From: Urechis unicinctus
Taxonomy: Eukaryota; Annelida; Polychaeta; Xenopneusta; Urechidae
Direction: 5' to 3'
Length of the DNA: 64,000 nucleotides
NCBI GenBank assembly: GCA_034190875.2
Contig: CM067355.1
Coordinates: 37,523,531-37,587,530, forward strand
The notes beneath the pieces were generated by a model, which saw nothing but the letters and a program-made list of their open reading frames with translations, ran no database searches and had not been told where the DNA came from. The translations under genes and the position numbers were made by a program. Positions 1 through 10,810 of this stretch are shown piece by piece (within the stretch, counting starts at the first letter, position 1; each line of letters opens with the position of its first letter).

Positions 1-83
1 AACAAATTTAATAAAGAAAAACATACAATTTGTCACCCTCACCCTGAAAAAAACCGCTGGTCTCCCTTAGCCAGAGAGTAGGG

Positions 84-500
<417 letters not shown>

Positions 501-506
501 TATGTG

Positions 507-694
<188 letters not shown>

Positions 695-1011
695 CCTATA
701 TTCGACCCGAGTTCGCCTGCACATATTCTATTATAACTCACCTCAAAACGCCTGATCAGCGCAGTCGCGTTACACAGATGTCTCTTAAACGAATTCATCA
801 TGAATATCGACCAATAATATTGCTACTTAAAGCAAACGCCAGTAGTTGCAGCAAAAATCAATTATTCGTTTATGCAAATACTGGTGAATGCATACATGTT
901 CACGATGAATACGAGAATTATGCAAGTTTTTGGTCATATTGGGTATCACTATTTCATGTTGCACTCACAAAAGATGGGTGAATTGCATAGTATATCGGTA
1001 AGAGACTCAGC

Positions 1012-1143
1012 CCGACCACTTCCCAGACTGTTGACCCGGGCACTACAATACACGCACTGCGTGGACAAGTTGAAACATCCCGTTGCCGATTCGAATGGCC
1101 AAGTCATCGCATAGATGCACCTGGATTTAATGGTAAACAATGA
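1012..1143 (+). pseudogene. Truncated GT92 glycosyltransferase fragment (N-terminal region)
   Basis: The frame starting at 1012 encodes a peptide that aligns with the stem region of the intact GT92 gene just downstream. It reads TTIHALRGQVE, then [15 protein letters not shown], where the intact gene has TTIRILHEQVE and CPFDWPSQHIDASGF. The fragment reaches a TGA at 1141-1143 and then runs into a (TA)n microsatellite. No catalytic domain follows before the intact gene begins at 1604. It is best read as a partial tandem duplicate that lost its 3' part. An isolated exon of a longer gene is possible but less likely. No transmembrane start was found for it. Confidence 0.72.
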
Positions 1144-1149
1144 ACGTTA

Positions 1150-1337
<188 letters not shown>

Positions 1338-1603
1338 GCGCAAACAATGCGACACCTGCTCCTCCATCGCTATTCATCCTATCACATACGTATTTGGTCC
1401 ATATGCGTGAAGCTTAAACCCGTGACACGAATGTATTCATTAACAGACTTTAGGTGAATATCGATCATGCTTTTCGAATATCGGTTTGTCGAATATTATA
1501 ACTGTATGCAGCTCAAGTGTGCAGTTTAACAAATCGATTACTCGCACGGCAAATGCAAAATATAGGACATTGTATCGCTGCTTGGAAATAGGCTTTCCTC
1601 ACA

Positions 1604-3023
1604 ATGAAGACGCGAATCATCTTTTTGCGTCTCGTCGCATATTGGATCATGCTTGCAGTGTTTGCGTATCTTCTGATCCATCAGAACGGATTGGTTAGCA
1701 GGACGCTTGAAAGTGAAAATCAAAAAGAAAAGTCCAACACGACCACGGACTCTCTGACAGTTGAACTTGAGACTACGATACGTATATTGCATGAACAGGT
1801 TGAGTTTTCGGGATGCCCGTTCGATTGGCCCAGCCAACACATTGATGCATCGGGATTCAGGATGCTGAACTATGAGAGTTACGTCTACTCAGCATTTTAT
1901 GACGATCGTTCCAGTCCTGCCATTATACGAGTGGTAGGTCTTTCGGATAACATGACCCGATATTCGCCACCTTTGTGTGTCGTTTGGTACAGCAAGACCG
2001 ATTGTGATGTGGTGCGCGCGACTATAAAGAAAGTGGAGACGCGCAATAACCTGAAGTAAGTTAGTTCATGATACTTAAATCAATCATATGTTAAAATTCA
2101 CTGCTTGTGATTCTTACTTGAATTCATGTTGTCTCAGGAACCCGTCCTCTATCTATTTATGTCTAACGCAACGAGAAGACACTCCTTCTCATATATCGTT
2201 GGCCGATGGTATGCTTTCGCGCATGGAGGCTACACTTCCAGTACGCAATACAGCGCCGCATGATGGAGCCAAATTCAATTTTATTGTCTGCATACATGAG
2301 GCCTTCTACGGATGCTATCCACCATCAAGGATTCTTGTGGAATTTATTGAAGTATACCGAATGCTCGGGGCGGACAAGATTATTCTTTATAATGCTACCA
2401 GTAGCTGTGGCTTAAAGTCTGTGATGGCACGTTACGCAAAGGATAGAGTTCTCGAGCTTCACCAATGGAGACTTCCAGTGCACGTTAAAACGCATGCTTT
2501 CGCACAGACAGCTCTCATTAATGATTGCATTTATAGGTATATGCACGCAACTAGATATCTGGCCTTAGTAAATGTAGATGAATTTCTGATACCTAGACAC
2601 AACACATTGATTGACTTGCTCGACAAAGGGCATTGTAATGGCGCTGGAGAACAGCTCTTTCAGAATGCTATATTTTCTCTTAATAGTCCAATAAGTACTC
2701 AGCTGGTAAACAATGAGACCCTCACGCGTCTACAGTCTATTGTGTTAGCGTATACAGCACGTTCAGAAGTGTGGGGGTCAGATGCCCGGGCTAAATGCGT
2801 CGTTCAGCCACATCAAGTGATAGCTGGTCAGATCCATGGCGGCAGCTCTCTCATGTTCGGTTCTGACAGCTGTGTCATTCCAGACAGTGAAAGTCTAAGT
2901 CATCATTACAGGAAGCGGTCGCTAGACCCCCGGAATTCTACTGTTGATAACATAATTGGCAAATTCAAGGATAGCATAGTTCAGCGTTTGAATGAAGCAC
3001 TTTGTGTGGGTTTTGAAGAATGA
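1604..3023 (+). CDS. Glycosyltransferase family 92 protein, two exons, 445 aa
   Basis: Likely Golgi type II glycosyltransferase of family GT92 (DUF23), which transfers sugars, typically galactose, to glycoprotein or glycolipid glycans. Exon 1 is 1604-2055 and exon 2 is 2138-3023. The 82-bp intron has donor GTAAGT at 2056 and acceptor CTCAG ending at 2137. Joining the exons rebuilds a split Lys codon and one frame of 445 residues. The ATG at 1604 is followed by a short basic segment and a hydrophobic anchor at about residues 8-26, then a Ser/Thr-rich stem. The GT92 domain begins at about residue 197 (FNFIVCIHEAFYGCYPPSR) and contains GADKIILYN and the acidic motif NVDEFLIPR at about 296-304, the probable metal/nucleotide-sugar site. 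The length suits a compact family member. The acceptor substrate cannot be told from sequence. It looks intact. Confidence 0.9.
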
Positions 3024-3285
3024 ACAGAAAATATCAACATTTCGTCACATTAATGTGATTCCAACGATCTTTATGGACTTAATACTGACCACAATGGGTA
3101 TTAAGAGGCTTGTCTTTAGTTGTTTTATGTATCAGATTTTGGTTATCGAATACCAGTGAGTACAATGTCTGCAATGGACATTAAACGTGATCCTTGAGTG
3201 TGAAATGAATCGAATCAAGTCATACTAAAGGAAAGAGAACTATTGTACGTTACTTCAACTTCGAAGGGGGTCAGGCAGGGGTTCA

Positions 3286-3335
3286 TTCACTGCGCACCAT
3301 GACTTGTATGGAATAAACACTGTATATTATTATTA

Positions 3336-3385
<50 letters not shown>

Positions 3386-3520
3386 ACAATACGCATTTAA
3401 ATGAAGTGGTCGACATTTTTACACAAATCCCTGTTGCGCGATCGATTGATAGTCATCTACACGACGCGGCAATAGGCCCACGGATCGACCGTCTACAACT
3501 GCTACAAACGTAACACAACC
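3286..3520. repeat. Dispersed repeat R1 with (ATT)n core, copy 1
   Basis: This segment matches 62778-62985. Both share CACCATGACTTGT, then ACACTGTATATTATT and a trinucleotide run, then a nearly identical right part including CATCTACACGACGCGGCAAT. The run here is 3326-3385. It holds the first AATAAA (3312-3317) after the GT92 stop codon, so the repeat may supply that gene's polyadenylation signal. The two copies lie in the same orientation. A SINE-like element with an internal microsatellite is possible, but no RNA polymerase III promoter was identified. Confidence 0.8.
3312..3317 (+). terminator. Candidate poly(A) signal AATAAA for the GT92 gene
   Basis: First AATAAA downstream of the stop codon at 3023, giving a 3' UTR of about 300 nt. 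It lies inside dispersed repeat R1. The other copy has GAATGAAC at this point and so lacks the signal. Confidence 0.45.
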
Positions 3521-4209
3521 ACCATTGGCCAACCCTACGTATGATCACAAGGTAAAGATTGGTTTAAGATAAAACTTTTTGTCAAAAACTTGTTGATGGA
3601 ATTATACGGCAATAGTATGGCGTGGCCATACCTGTTATCAGGTCTTTGAACTACATGGTTGACCTCAAAGAATATATAAGCATAACAAAGAATGGACATA
3701 TACTTGACGCTAGACATTCATTGTTTATGTTCGAACCTTAAAGTAGAGAATATCATTTTCTTTGGTAGACATGCAGTTTGAAACTTTGCATGTCTTAAAC
3801 ACAATCAATCTGTTCTTATAATAAAGCTGGCGTAGCTCGTGTGAGGTGTTTCATGAATAAGTTTCAAGGCAACTCCTTATACGGACATTAAGTACGAACA
3901 CTAAGATGCATCCGAGTTGTAGGGGATAGGTAAGGAGGTCAGGGGTTAAAACACTTAAGCAGTCCTTAAGTAAGCCAGACTTTGCTTCGTGCATGTCCAC
4001 ATTGGCATTTTCACACGCATACTCGTTGCATAATTGATTAGAGTAATTAAGCTCTTGTGTTCCAGAAGTAACATACCCTATATGAGTTTCCAGAGAACGC
4101 TCCTGCGCATCGTTCACTTTACACAGACAAGATATTGCACCCCAACCTCACTCTAAGCAATATCCAAGCACCCCAACTCTGAACATCCCAGCAAACAACC
4201 CATCTATAA
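3521..4209. other. Noncoding, nothing recognised
   Basis: AT-rich sequence without a convincing open frame, repeat or RNA gene. CCCAGCAAACA near 4187 resembles the end of the AACGTT-rich repeat at 34 kb, but the match is very short. Confidence 0.5.
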
Positions 4210-4830
4210 ATGCGTGTGGTTAATCGAACGCGGAACTATAATTGCAGCACTTCCCAGCGCAGCACATTAGCCCTCAGCATCCTCCCCACACGGGTTGGTA
4301 CTCGTTTGAGTAGCTTTCTATCAGAGGCGGTTGCATTACCTCCGCATACTACAGCACTGAACACATCCACATCAGTAAAAGAGCATCATCAGTTGCTTGC
4401 TGACATGGAACTCGGGGAGCTTTTGTAGGTGGTGCTTCGTTACTTTCTCGGTGAGTTTAGTGACGTGGAGATTCCAGGTCACATCATCTGAGATGGTCAT
4501 TCCCAAGTAGTCTTAGTTAATGACTTGGTTGACGCAGACACCCATGAAAAGCTTGGGCCGGTGTTATATTTCCCCTCTCCGGAAGTCAACAATCAGCTTA
4601 CCATACTTGGTGACATCAGTACGTGGATCGGTGGATGTGTGTGAGTTGGTGTAGAGAGTGAAGAGTACAGGAGAGCGCCGTTGCAGGTGGTGATTCTAGA
4701 TTAGAGTGCCGATGATTATTACCTACTTTGTGCGATCACTTAAACAGTCGAAGATCCATTCACACAATCAGGTGTCTACTTCCAAGAGCATACGAGCTGA
4801 ATCACCAGGTGCCGTCTTTGATGCTCCTAG
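4210..4830 (-). mobile_element. LINE reverse-transcriptase remnant (CR1/Rex-like)
   Basis: On the minus strand, pieces in different frames follow the order of the C-terminal half of a non-LTR retrotransposon reverse transcriptase. They are WIFDCLSDRTK (about 4740), FTLYTNSHTSTDP (about 4640), YGKLIVDFRRGE (about 4590), DYLGMTISDDVTWNLHV (about 4480) and CGGNATASDRKLLKRV (about 4320). The catalytic ADD box that should lie between LYTN and the IVDFRR segment is missing, so there is an internal deletion. Frameshifts and stops occur throughout. This is an old, inactive 5'-truncated copy. The family assignment rests on the LYTN, IVDFRR and YLG motifs as known from vertebrate and invertebrate CR1/Rex1-type elements. 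Confidence 0.85.
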
Positions 4831-6490
4831 ATAGCTGTAGCCAAGAACCACATTTACGGTGACTGTAAATCAGTCTGCACACACTATAACTAACTAACAA
4901 CTGCTGTGAATACTGTTGCACTTTTGCTAATTGTGCTAATTCAAGTAATGCGTTACATCCACAAGCAAGGTATCAACTTTCGTCCCACCATAAAGTGCCC
5001 GTCTGGGGGTAGAAAAGGCCCATAACATCCCAATGCATGTCATTAGAGATGACTTATAGGGGGCAACCTGTTTGCTGTGGGTTGTGGCTCGTATCGGTGG
5101 ACTTGGGGGCCTGGTGGTTGAGCAGAGGGGTTCTTGAGAGGGCCATATCTACAGCACACCACTTTTATCTAGATTGTTTGTAGACGAGAGGCCTGGTTCA
5201 GTCAATCAGCAAGTGACGACATGCCCCAAGATAATCGTATGAATTTTTATAATTTTCATCGCTATCCACATGTGTTTTCATATGTTTGTGCCCAATCAAC
5301 CTGGAAGTGGCTACTCAATAAGGCAATTTCTTTTTCTTCATATCGATCCCATGGTTTACCATGGAGTAGGCCTCTGCTGCAGATAGATGTCTATATCTAT
5401 ACACACACATCACCGCACGGCATGTCACACAATACTAACACATTCACGTATAACACATAATCTCAATCATTGCATAGTGATACAACCGAAAGCCAACAAT
5501 ACCGCAACGACAACACACAAAAACATACCAATAAAATACATCTACACGAACCTTTGTCATTGTAACCCTTTATGACACAGTGCTTCCATGTACAATTCTT
5601 CATACAAATGACCAAATCAACATGACGATATTATGCAGAAGCAGAGTTTGAACCAATGGCAGTCCAACCCAGTGATAGTTACTGTGTTATAGCTTCATCA
5701 TTCGTAATGACGGAAGCAGACCTGAGAGACAAAATATTTTACTGAATACAAAGGCATTGGAAACATACATAACTATCTCTCTGTGCATTTACAGCCTTTG
5801 TGAATTTGCTTACGACTCGCCAACAGGGTGATGCTAACCCTTTACACTGCAGAAAAACTATGGTAATCCTGTCAGGGTAGTTGTGTAATCATCAGGAAAT
5901 CACTTTCTACCAAAATGGCGAATGCCAGCAGCTATTATTGGTGGCAAATATGTACAGCAAAAATGTTGCTGTGTAACATTGCACAAAATTGTTGACTCAG
6001 ATCATTCTAATACAAATTCACATTATATGTTATTATCATAACGTATCAAAGTGGACGGTCGAATTAAGGCTGGAGATCACCAGCAGTCGTGTCCATTAAA
6101 AAAATCAACATAATTCATCAAATATCACACTGCTTTCAAATCAAATGAGTGCCAACTTGTTTTGGGGCCCACTTGACGGAACTTAACAGTTCAAACTTAT
6201 TCAACCATACCATATTAGCGGTGTTGTATGCAGCGAAAGAAGCTGCCGAGATTTATGCTAGTAACCATAAGCATACACGAGCCTATGCAGTATTTGTAGA
6301 ACCAATTTATGTGTTACAGCATTTATGAATTGTTCATGATGTATATAAACTTGGGTTCTGGGCCTCCCCCAGTTATCTTCGCCATTCCCTCTTTGCTCAC
6401 CCTAAGTTATGAGAAAGGCGCCTCAGGCCCCACCCCCCCCCAAAAAAAAACGGGGCCGAAATGGTTCTGGCCCTGCTAGTTTGTAGGTAA
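4831..6490. other. Noncoding interval
   Basis: No supported gene. It contains a short AC-rich tract near 5398-5460 and a C-run followed by an A-run at about 6430-6450. Two ORFs of 62-79 codons at 5.2-5.6 kb have low-complexity translations and no recognisable domain. Confidence 0.5.
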
Positions 6491-6502
6491 ACTAGTGTGA
6501 CC

Positions 6503-8600
6503 CTAGGCCAAGGTGTCTACCCCGTTCGAGGCTATCCACCTCTTTGAATCAAAGAGAGTGAGTAACACCGCTTTGTTTTTAGCCACAACCTTCTTCACTC
6601 CCTTAGCCCTTTTAATCCCATCCTTGTCAGACATCAGGATCAAGTACATCTTTTGCCACAGACCGTCATACTCCTTGATGGGCACACCGACACACTCATC
6701 ATTCAACTTTTCCTAGCACCTTCTTGTTTAAGTTACTAAACAAGGGATGAGAAGGATCATAATAGCTAGTATCACAGAGGTCACTACCTTTGTTCATGTC
6801 TGCAAACACGTCAGCTGTGCGGATCTCCAGAAACAGCGAGTCCGTGTCTGTGTAAAGCAGGCCATGGTCGCCACAATATCTGGGCATCATTGTGTTATAA
6901 TAGAGGTTGCACATCAGGTGCTTAGAGAGGTCGAGTATGAACATGCCTACATACACCGGACGATTTAACACTAAGCAGGTCTTGTGCATATGCAGGGAGG
7001 TCAGGTCATCATCGAATACTTTATGTCGAGCATAGGCGGGACTGGCCACAAGCCTGCATATTGTATCCTCTTCGGCCGAGTGCACAATCTTGACGTCGAC
7101 TCACCTTCTGAGATTCGCCATATTTTTACCAAACAGTTGTTCATCAGATTGTACAGGTCCTTCTCAAAGTTGCTGGTGGCAACCTTACGCAGGTCTGTGT
7201 TCAGGGGTTCTGATTGACTGCAAGCGCACGGTGTAGCTTGATAGGCTTCTTTTCATGAGATAGGTAGAGCTTGAGATTCCTATAGTAGACCTCATACAGC
7301 CCTTTTATGGGCAGGATGGGAATTAGCTTCTCAACTCTATTTCCGGTGCTGCCTGTGAACCTAGGAGAATTCTTCTGGTAGTCTGACAACCATTCATTCT
7401 GCACAGACATTCGCTCTGGGGCTAGTGGATAATCATTGTGATCAGCATGTAAATATGCAGTGTATTACCGATCAACTTCGAGAATATATCCGCTTTCAGC
7501 ATTGTCTGGATGGTCCTGTATCTGCAGATCTGCCAGCTAATCCACCCACTCAATACCCGCAATAGGCAAAGGTTGACTCATCGCCCGCCCATGCATTCAT
7601 TGTGGGCTGCCCCCTGTACTTACTTGTCCCCGCCCATTTTTTGTTACACACATGACAATGGTTTGCTGCCTTGTGCACTCTTTTATCCTTTGGCGTCAGG
7701 CGCATGGGAACAGGGATTGACAGAACTGCTTTGATCTTGAGCTTTTCCTGTTGCAATTATTTCTCCACAGTGTTACCTCATCTATACACCACAGGGGGTT
7801 CGGTCCAACCATCACACCGGACAACTGCATAGCCGTAACCACATGGCTCATGTTCCTCTGTTTTCTGCGTGTTGCTATTGGCAACCAGTTCTGTAAGGAT
7901 AATATGTCCTTCCCTTCCTCGGGCATATCCACTCGCACAGCAGTTTGCCTTTACCCCATTTACTCAGGTTAGTGATCAGAGAGCAGTTTCCAGTGGAAAA
8001 AACTAGTCGTCGCTCACAGAAGTACTTGTGCTGTTTATGTTTACTCTGATCATACAGCAAAAGTTTCCGATTTTGAATTTGTGTGTGATGAAAGTTACCA
8101 TCTTCCTCAATCAGCATGAGGTTTATAAGTGGACCTGGCTGTTTACTGATGCATGTTTTTTCTACCTTCTCAATATGCGACACAATAATTTTGTATACGT
8201 GTATGATCGCCTCCTTGGTTGCAAGCTTACTCGGTAGCGAAAAGTAGAAGCCACCTTTCAATGGCTGGTAGTTGGCAATATTAATCCACAGAGTTGTGAC
8301 TGCCTTAAGCTCCCACACAGAACCTTTATTGGTCCTTCTGAGGAGAGAACCACCTGCTGCTTATTGAGCAATACAGGCTCAAGATACTCAGTGCTACCAT
8401 CATCGGTGTGCTTAATAAGTCTTACTTTAAGGGCAAAACTGAAGCTTTCTTTATTTCATCAGTCAAAACTTTACACATAAGCCGACGCACGCCTAATAAG
8501 AAAATCATAAGATCCGAGCCGAGGGGGTGAGACTCAGTGACATTCATCAACCATCCACGCAAATAGTTATTAACAGTTCACTTTGTCTTCTTGAACTTAA
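6503..8600 (-). pseudogene. Polinton family B DNA polymerase, broken (copy A)
   Basis: Remnant of the protein-primed DNA polymerase that replicates the element. On the minus strand the N-terminal side starts near 8600 (NNYLRGWL), then ELKAVTTLWINIANYQPL near 8300 and a Zn-finger-like CHVCNK near 7650. The palm region is at 7085-6699. There the line LSKHLMCNLYYNTMMPRYCG leads to the intact motif C sequence YTDTDS, whose aspartates bind catalytic metal in family B polymerases. The C-terminal part contains KRAKGVKKVV and FDSKRWIASNGVDTLA. Compared with copy B, about 30-40 residues are missing between these two blocks. Several frameshifts and stops separate the segments, so no functional enzyme can be made. 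The start is uncertain because the N-terminal part is eroded. Confidence 0.85.
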
Positions 8601-8736
8601 GATGTGGTGTAGGGACGGGTTTTTATTGTCGTTGCGCGGGGCAGGGAAGGGAGGTGTTTTATGTGGTGCGGAAGGTGACACCCCAGCCTTTAATCTCAGC
8701 GATTATCTCATTGTATACGCAGTCATATTTAACATA

Positions 8737-8738
<2 letters not shown>

Positions 8739-8780
<42 letters not shown>
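8739..8780. repeat. (TA)n microsatellite
   Basis: About 20 TA units lying between the polymerase and integrase remnants of Polinton copy A. Confidence 0.95.
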
Positions 8781-8781
<1 letters not shown>

Positions 8782-9040
8782 TATCTCTAAATGGAATTGT
8801 ATGATACAAAAAAGACAACGACAAGACAGTATGCGGACTTTGACCTGTTTGACAGTGCCAAATTCTATATGATTTCCATTTTCATACAGCAGGAATCCCT
8901 TGCACTTTTTAAGGCTCAGCGTCGCAGGCTGGTGAGTCAGTGTGAGGCTGTTGCAAATAATTATTTTTTGTATCCACAGGCACTTATTTTCAATTACTAC
9001 CAATATTATGTATTTAGTCTAGATATCTATGCATCTGGTG
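8781..9040 (-). other. Unassigned stretch inside Polinton copy A
   Basis: Lies between the integrase and polymerase remnants. A minus-strand frame (9003-8780) is open and includes KKCKGFLLYENGNHIEFGTV, with no family recognised. No counterpart survives in copy B, where this segment is deleted. Confidence 0.35.
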
Positions 9041-9044
9041 GCAA

Positions 9045-9975
9045 CTGGGTATCGGATGGCACCACAAGTAGCTCGTCTTTTACAAAACCATGGAGTGGTC
9101 CATCTAAAAAATAGTATTGCACAGGTTCACCAGGTTTAGTGAAAGAGCATCCAAACCGGTAGACATTAAGTTACCACTCAGGATCTGTTGCACTATGATG
9201 GTGATCCTGCTCTACTTAACTTGGCGGGTAGAGATACTGAATGCCAACACCAAAGGGAATCTTTTGCTCTTTGACACCAAGAGGGTAACCTGGTATGACG
9301 GAAAAGGGCTTTTATGCAACTCGTTTTGACTTTATAGCATCTTTAGGTTTTTTCCAGTCAAGCGGGTAACCTCATTATATATCCCAGAGACTACAGCCTG
9401 CAGTCGGGAAACCCACTTTCCAGTATCCTTAACTCCACGGCATACTGGTGTCCAAAGAGTCAGCAAGTGTGCGGTTAAAACGTTCCACTATAGCCTGGTC
9501 TCGATGGATATTCACACGGCCATGCCTGACTGATACTTCATGTTTTGATAGCAGCTGATTCACTGCTCCCATAAACTCCCATTTTGTGTTGGCCTGAAGT
9601 TGTTTAGACCAATGCAGTTTTCCTCAGTTGTATATCTTTCGAGTGCACCTGCGACCTCTTTAGCCTCTTTTGTAGTCAATAGCTCAGCAGCTTTGTAGCG
9701 TGAGGCCACGTCAACCATTGTGAGGGCATACTTATAAGTCCGGTGTTTCACAACGTCACAAGGACGAAATAAGAGATCGGTTTGGTGAAGCTTATTATGG
9801 CCAGAAACATCAAGTTTTAGCAATGGCAGGTAGATTTGCCATATAGCTTGCTTTGCTAGCCACCCCCTGGTAACTTCCTCAGATACCCTCGCTTCTGTTG
9901 CAAGCTTCTTGATAGCTGTAATGCCTTTCCAGTAGTCCTTAGGACTATAGGAGATCTTTTGTTTGCGTTTCTATA
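9045..9975 (-). pseudogene. Polinton integrase (rve/DDE type), broken (copy A)
   Basis: Retrovirus-like integrase that would insert the transposon into host DNA. On the minus strand the N-terminal part reads SPKDYWKGITAIKKLATEA (about 9940) and WLAKQAIWQIYLP (about 9850). The catalytic core begins with LHQTDLLFRPCDVV and YKYALTMVDVASRYKAAEL (about 9690), where the Asp of TMVDVASRY is the first acidic residue of the DDE triad. Further on are HRDQAIVERFNRTLAD (about 9490) and a C-terminal block with FTKPGEPVQYYFLDGP and GFVKDELLVVP (about 9110-9060). A break after the core start removes the region expected to hold the second acidic residue. Further stops and frameshifts follow. Family identity is secure; function is lost. 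Confidence 0.87.
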
Positions 9976-9997
9976 TATTAGTATGGCAATATGCAAA

Positions 9998-10409
9998 CTA
10001 TTTAGCCGGCCAGTACACGACAAGTCCAGTTGTAGCCATACCCAAGATAATGAACGTCACCTCACATCTCCTTTGATCATCTGAGGGCATATTAAAATCT
10101 AAATGCTGAGGTTTAGAGTCTAGTTGGTCAATGGATTTACCTGCAATCAGGGAGTACTCATGCATAGCCTCGTTAACATCCCTGAAAGGAGGATTGGCAT
10201 GTCCCTGTCTCATTGATGAACTCTAACCGCTCCGTTTGCATTTTAGCCTACGCTGCCTGAGCAGATTGTAGCTGTTCTTTTGCCATATTATGAGTTTTAC
10301 GTTCCACGTCCAATTGGCTGCTTTGTAACATAGAGAATAAGAAGTTGCTCCCAGAGAATACATGGGCGTTTACAAGTGCACCTCCAACAAGTATTGCAAT
10401 TGAGGCCAT
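9998..10409 (-). pseudogene. Small Polinton membrane protein, broken (copy A)
   Basis: A minus-strand frame starts with ATG at 10409 (MASIAILVGGALVNAHVFSG), runs through a charged helix and meets an in-frame TAG. After a frameshift it continues as RQGHANPPFRDVNEAMHEYS and ends with a hydrophobic segment, VTFIILGMATTGLVVYW, before the stop at 9998-10000. Hydrophobic stretches at both ends suggest a membrane protein. Its function is unknown. It sits between the other small membrane gene and the integrase. Remnant C may keep its C-terminus (YWPA then stop, near 61955). Copy B has lost it by deletion. Confidence 0.6.
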
Positions 10410-10430
10410 CACTTCAACAAGTATATTAGC

Positions 10431-10652
10431 TCATAAAATCATTTGTTTAATTAGCATATCATTGGTGGCCATGGCTAGTGATACATCAGCAACAGCCATG
10501 GCCATATCGTGTGACGAGAATATAAGACGCGTCAGAGTCCCACCCAGAGCTATCTTAGCAAGCTTGGCATAACCTATCAATATACTGGAAACAACTGCAC
10601 CGTGGTACAGTGTGTTGACGAGCATTTTGCCATCAATAGTTGGCGATGTCAT
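10431..10652 (-). CDS. Small conserved Polinton membrane protein (copy A)
   Basis: A 73-codon minus-strand frame starting at the ATG at 10650-10652. Its N-terminal 40 residues match the frame at 47431-47290 in copy B: both have DGKMLVN, then LY.GAVV, then IGYAKLAK.ALGG. Here the protein continues with SLAMATNDMLIKQM. It has hydrophobic segments at about residues 16-30 and 45-65 and is probably a membrane protein. The preceding gene's TAA ends one base upstream of this ATG, and the same spacing is kept in copy B, which suggests co-transcription. This is the only frame in copy A without an internal break. No biochemical role is known to me. It may still be a dead copy. Confidence 0.6.
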   Translation of the reverse strand: MTSPTIDGKMLVNTLYHGAVVSSILIGYAKLAKIALGGTLTRLIFSSHDMAMAVADVSLAMATNDMLIKQMIL

Positions 10653-10653
10653 C

Positions 10654-10790
10654 TTATTCTACATAAATAGAATCCTTTAAATCAACGTATGGAGGCTTTT
10701 GAACCACAACCTGTTTAGGGCGTGAGGCTACTAGTTTGTGCCTGTACCAATACCATGCTAGTCAAAACACCCCAAAGCCGCTGATAGCCG
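10654..10790 (-). pseudogene. Small Polinton membrane protein, upstream gene (copy A)
   Basis: The minus-strand frame reads ISGFGVF, a stop, LAWYWYRHKL, then KQVVVQKPPYVDLKDSIYVE and the stop at 10654-10656. Copy B has the same protein without the internal stop (GVGVFGLAFYCYRQKL, then NQVVVQKPPNTHLKDLFYME). A single transmembrane segment is followed by a basic, proline-containing tail. The N-terminal part is not recognisable in this copy. Confidence 0.55.
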
Positions 10791-10810
10791 GCCTTAAACA
10801 CAAAATATTC

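Larger units (their letters stand above)
6490..10810 (-). mobile_element. Polinton/Maverick remnant, copy A
   Basis: A decayed self-synthesizing DNA transposon read on the minus strand. From its 5' side (right) the order is a small membrane protein (10790-10654), a second small membrane protein (10652-10431), a third (10409-9998), a retrovirus-like integrase (about 9975-9045) and a protein-primed family B DNA polymerase (about 8600-6503). The combination of this polymerase and a DDE integrase is diagnostic of Polintons and the related adintovirus-like elements. Stops and frameshifts break every large gene. No capsid, ATPase or protease gene was found, and neither terminal inverted repeats nor a target-site duplication could be placed. 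Copies B (44.6-47.9 kb) and C (61.0-62.0 kb) are homologous and lie in the same orientation. Confidence 0.88.

Noticed and set aside
3304-3513. 69-codon frame with a poly-Tyr stretch
   Set aside because: Translation of the (ATT)n core of repeat R1.
6490-10810. Interpreting the polymerase and integrase as an integrated animal virus genome
   Set aside because: No capsid or packaging genes are visible. The gene set and repeated decayed copies fit a Polinton transposon better, although adintovirus-like relatives cannot be excluded.
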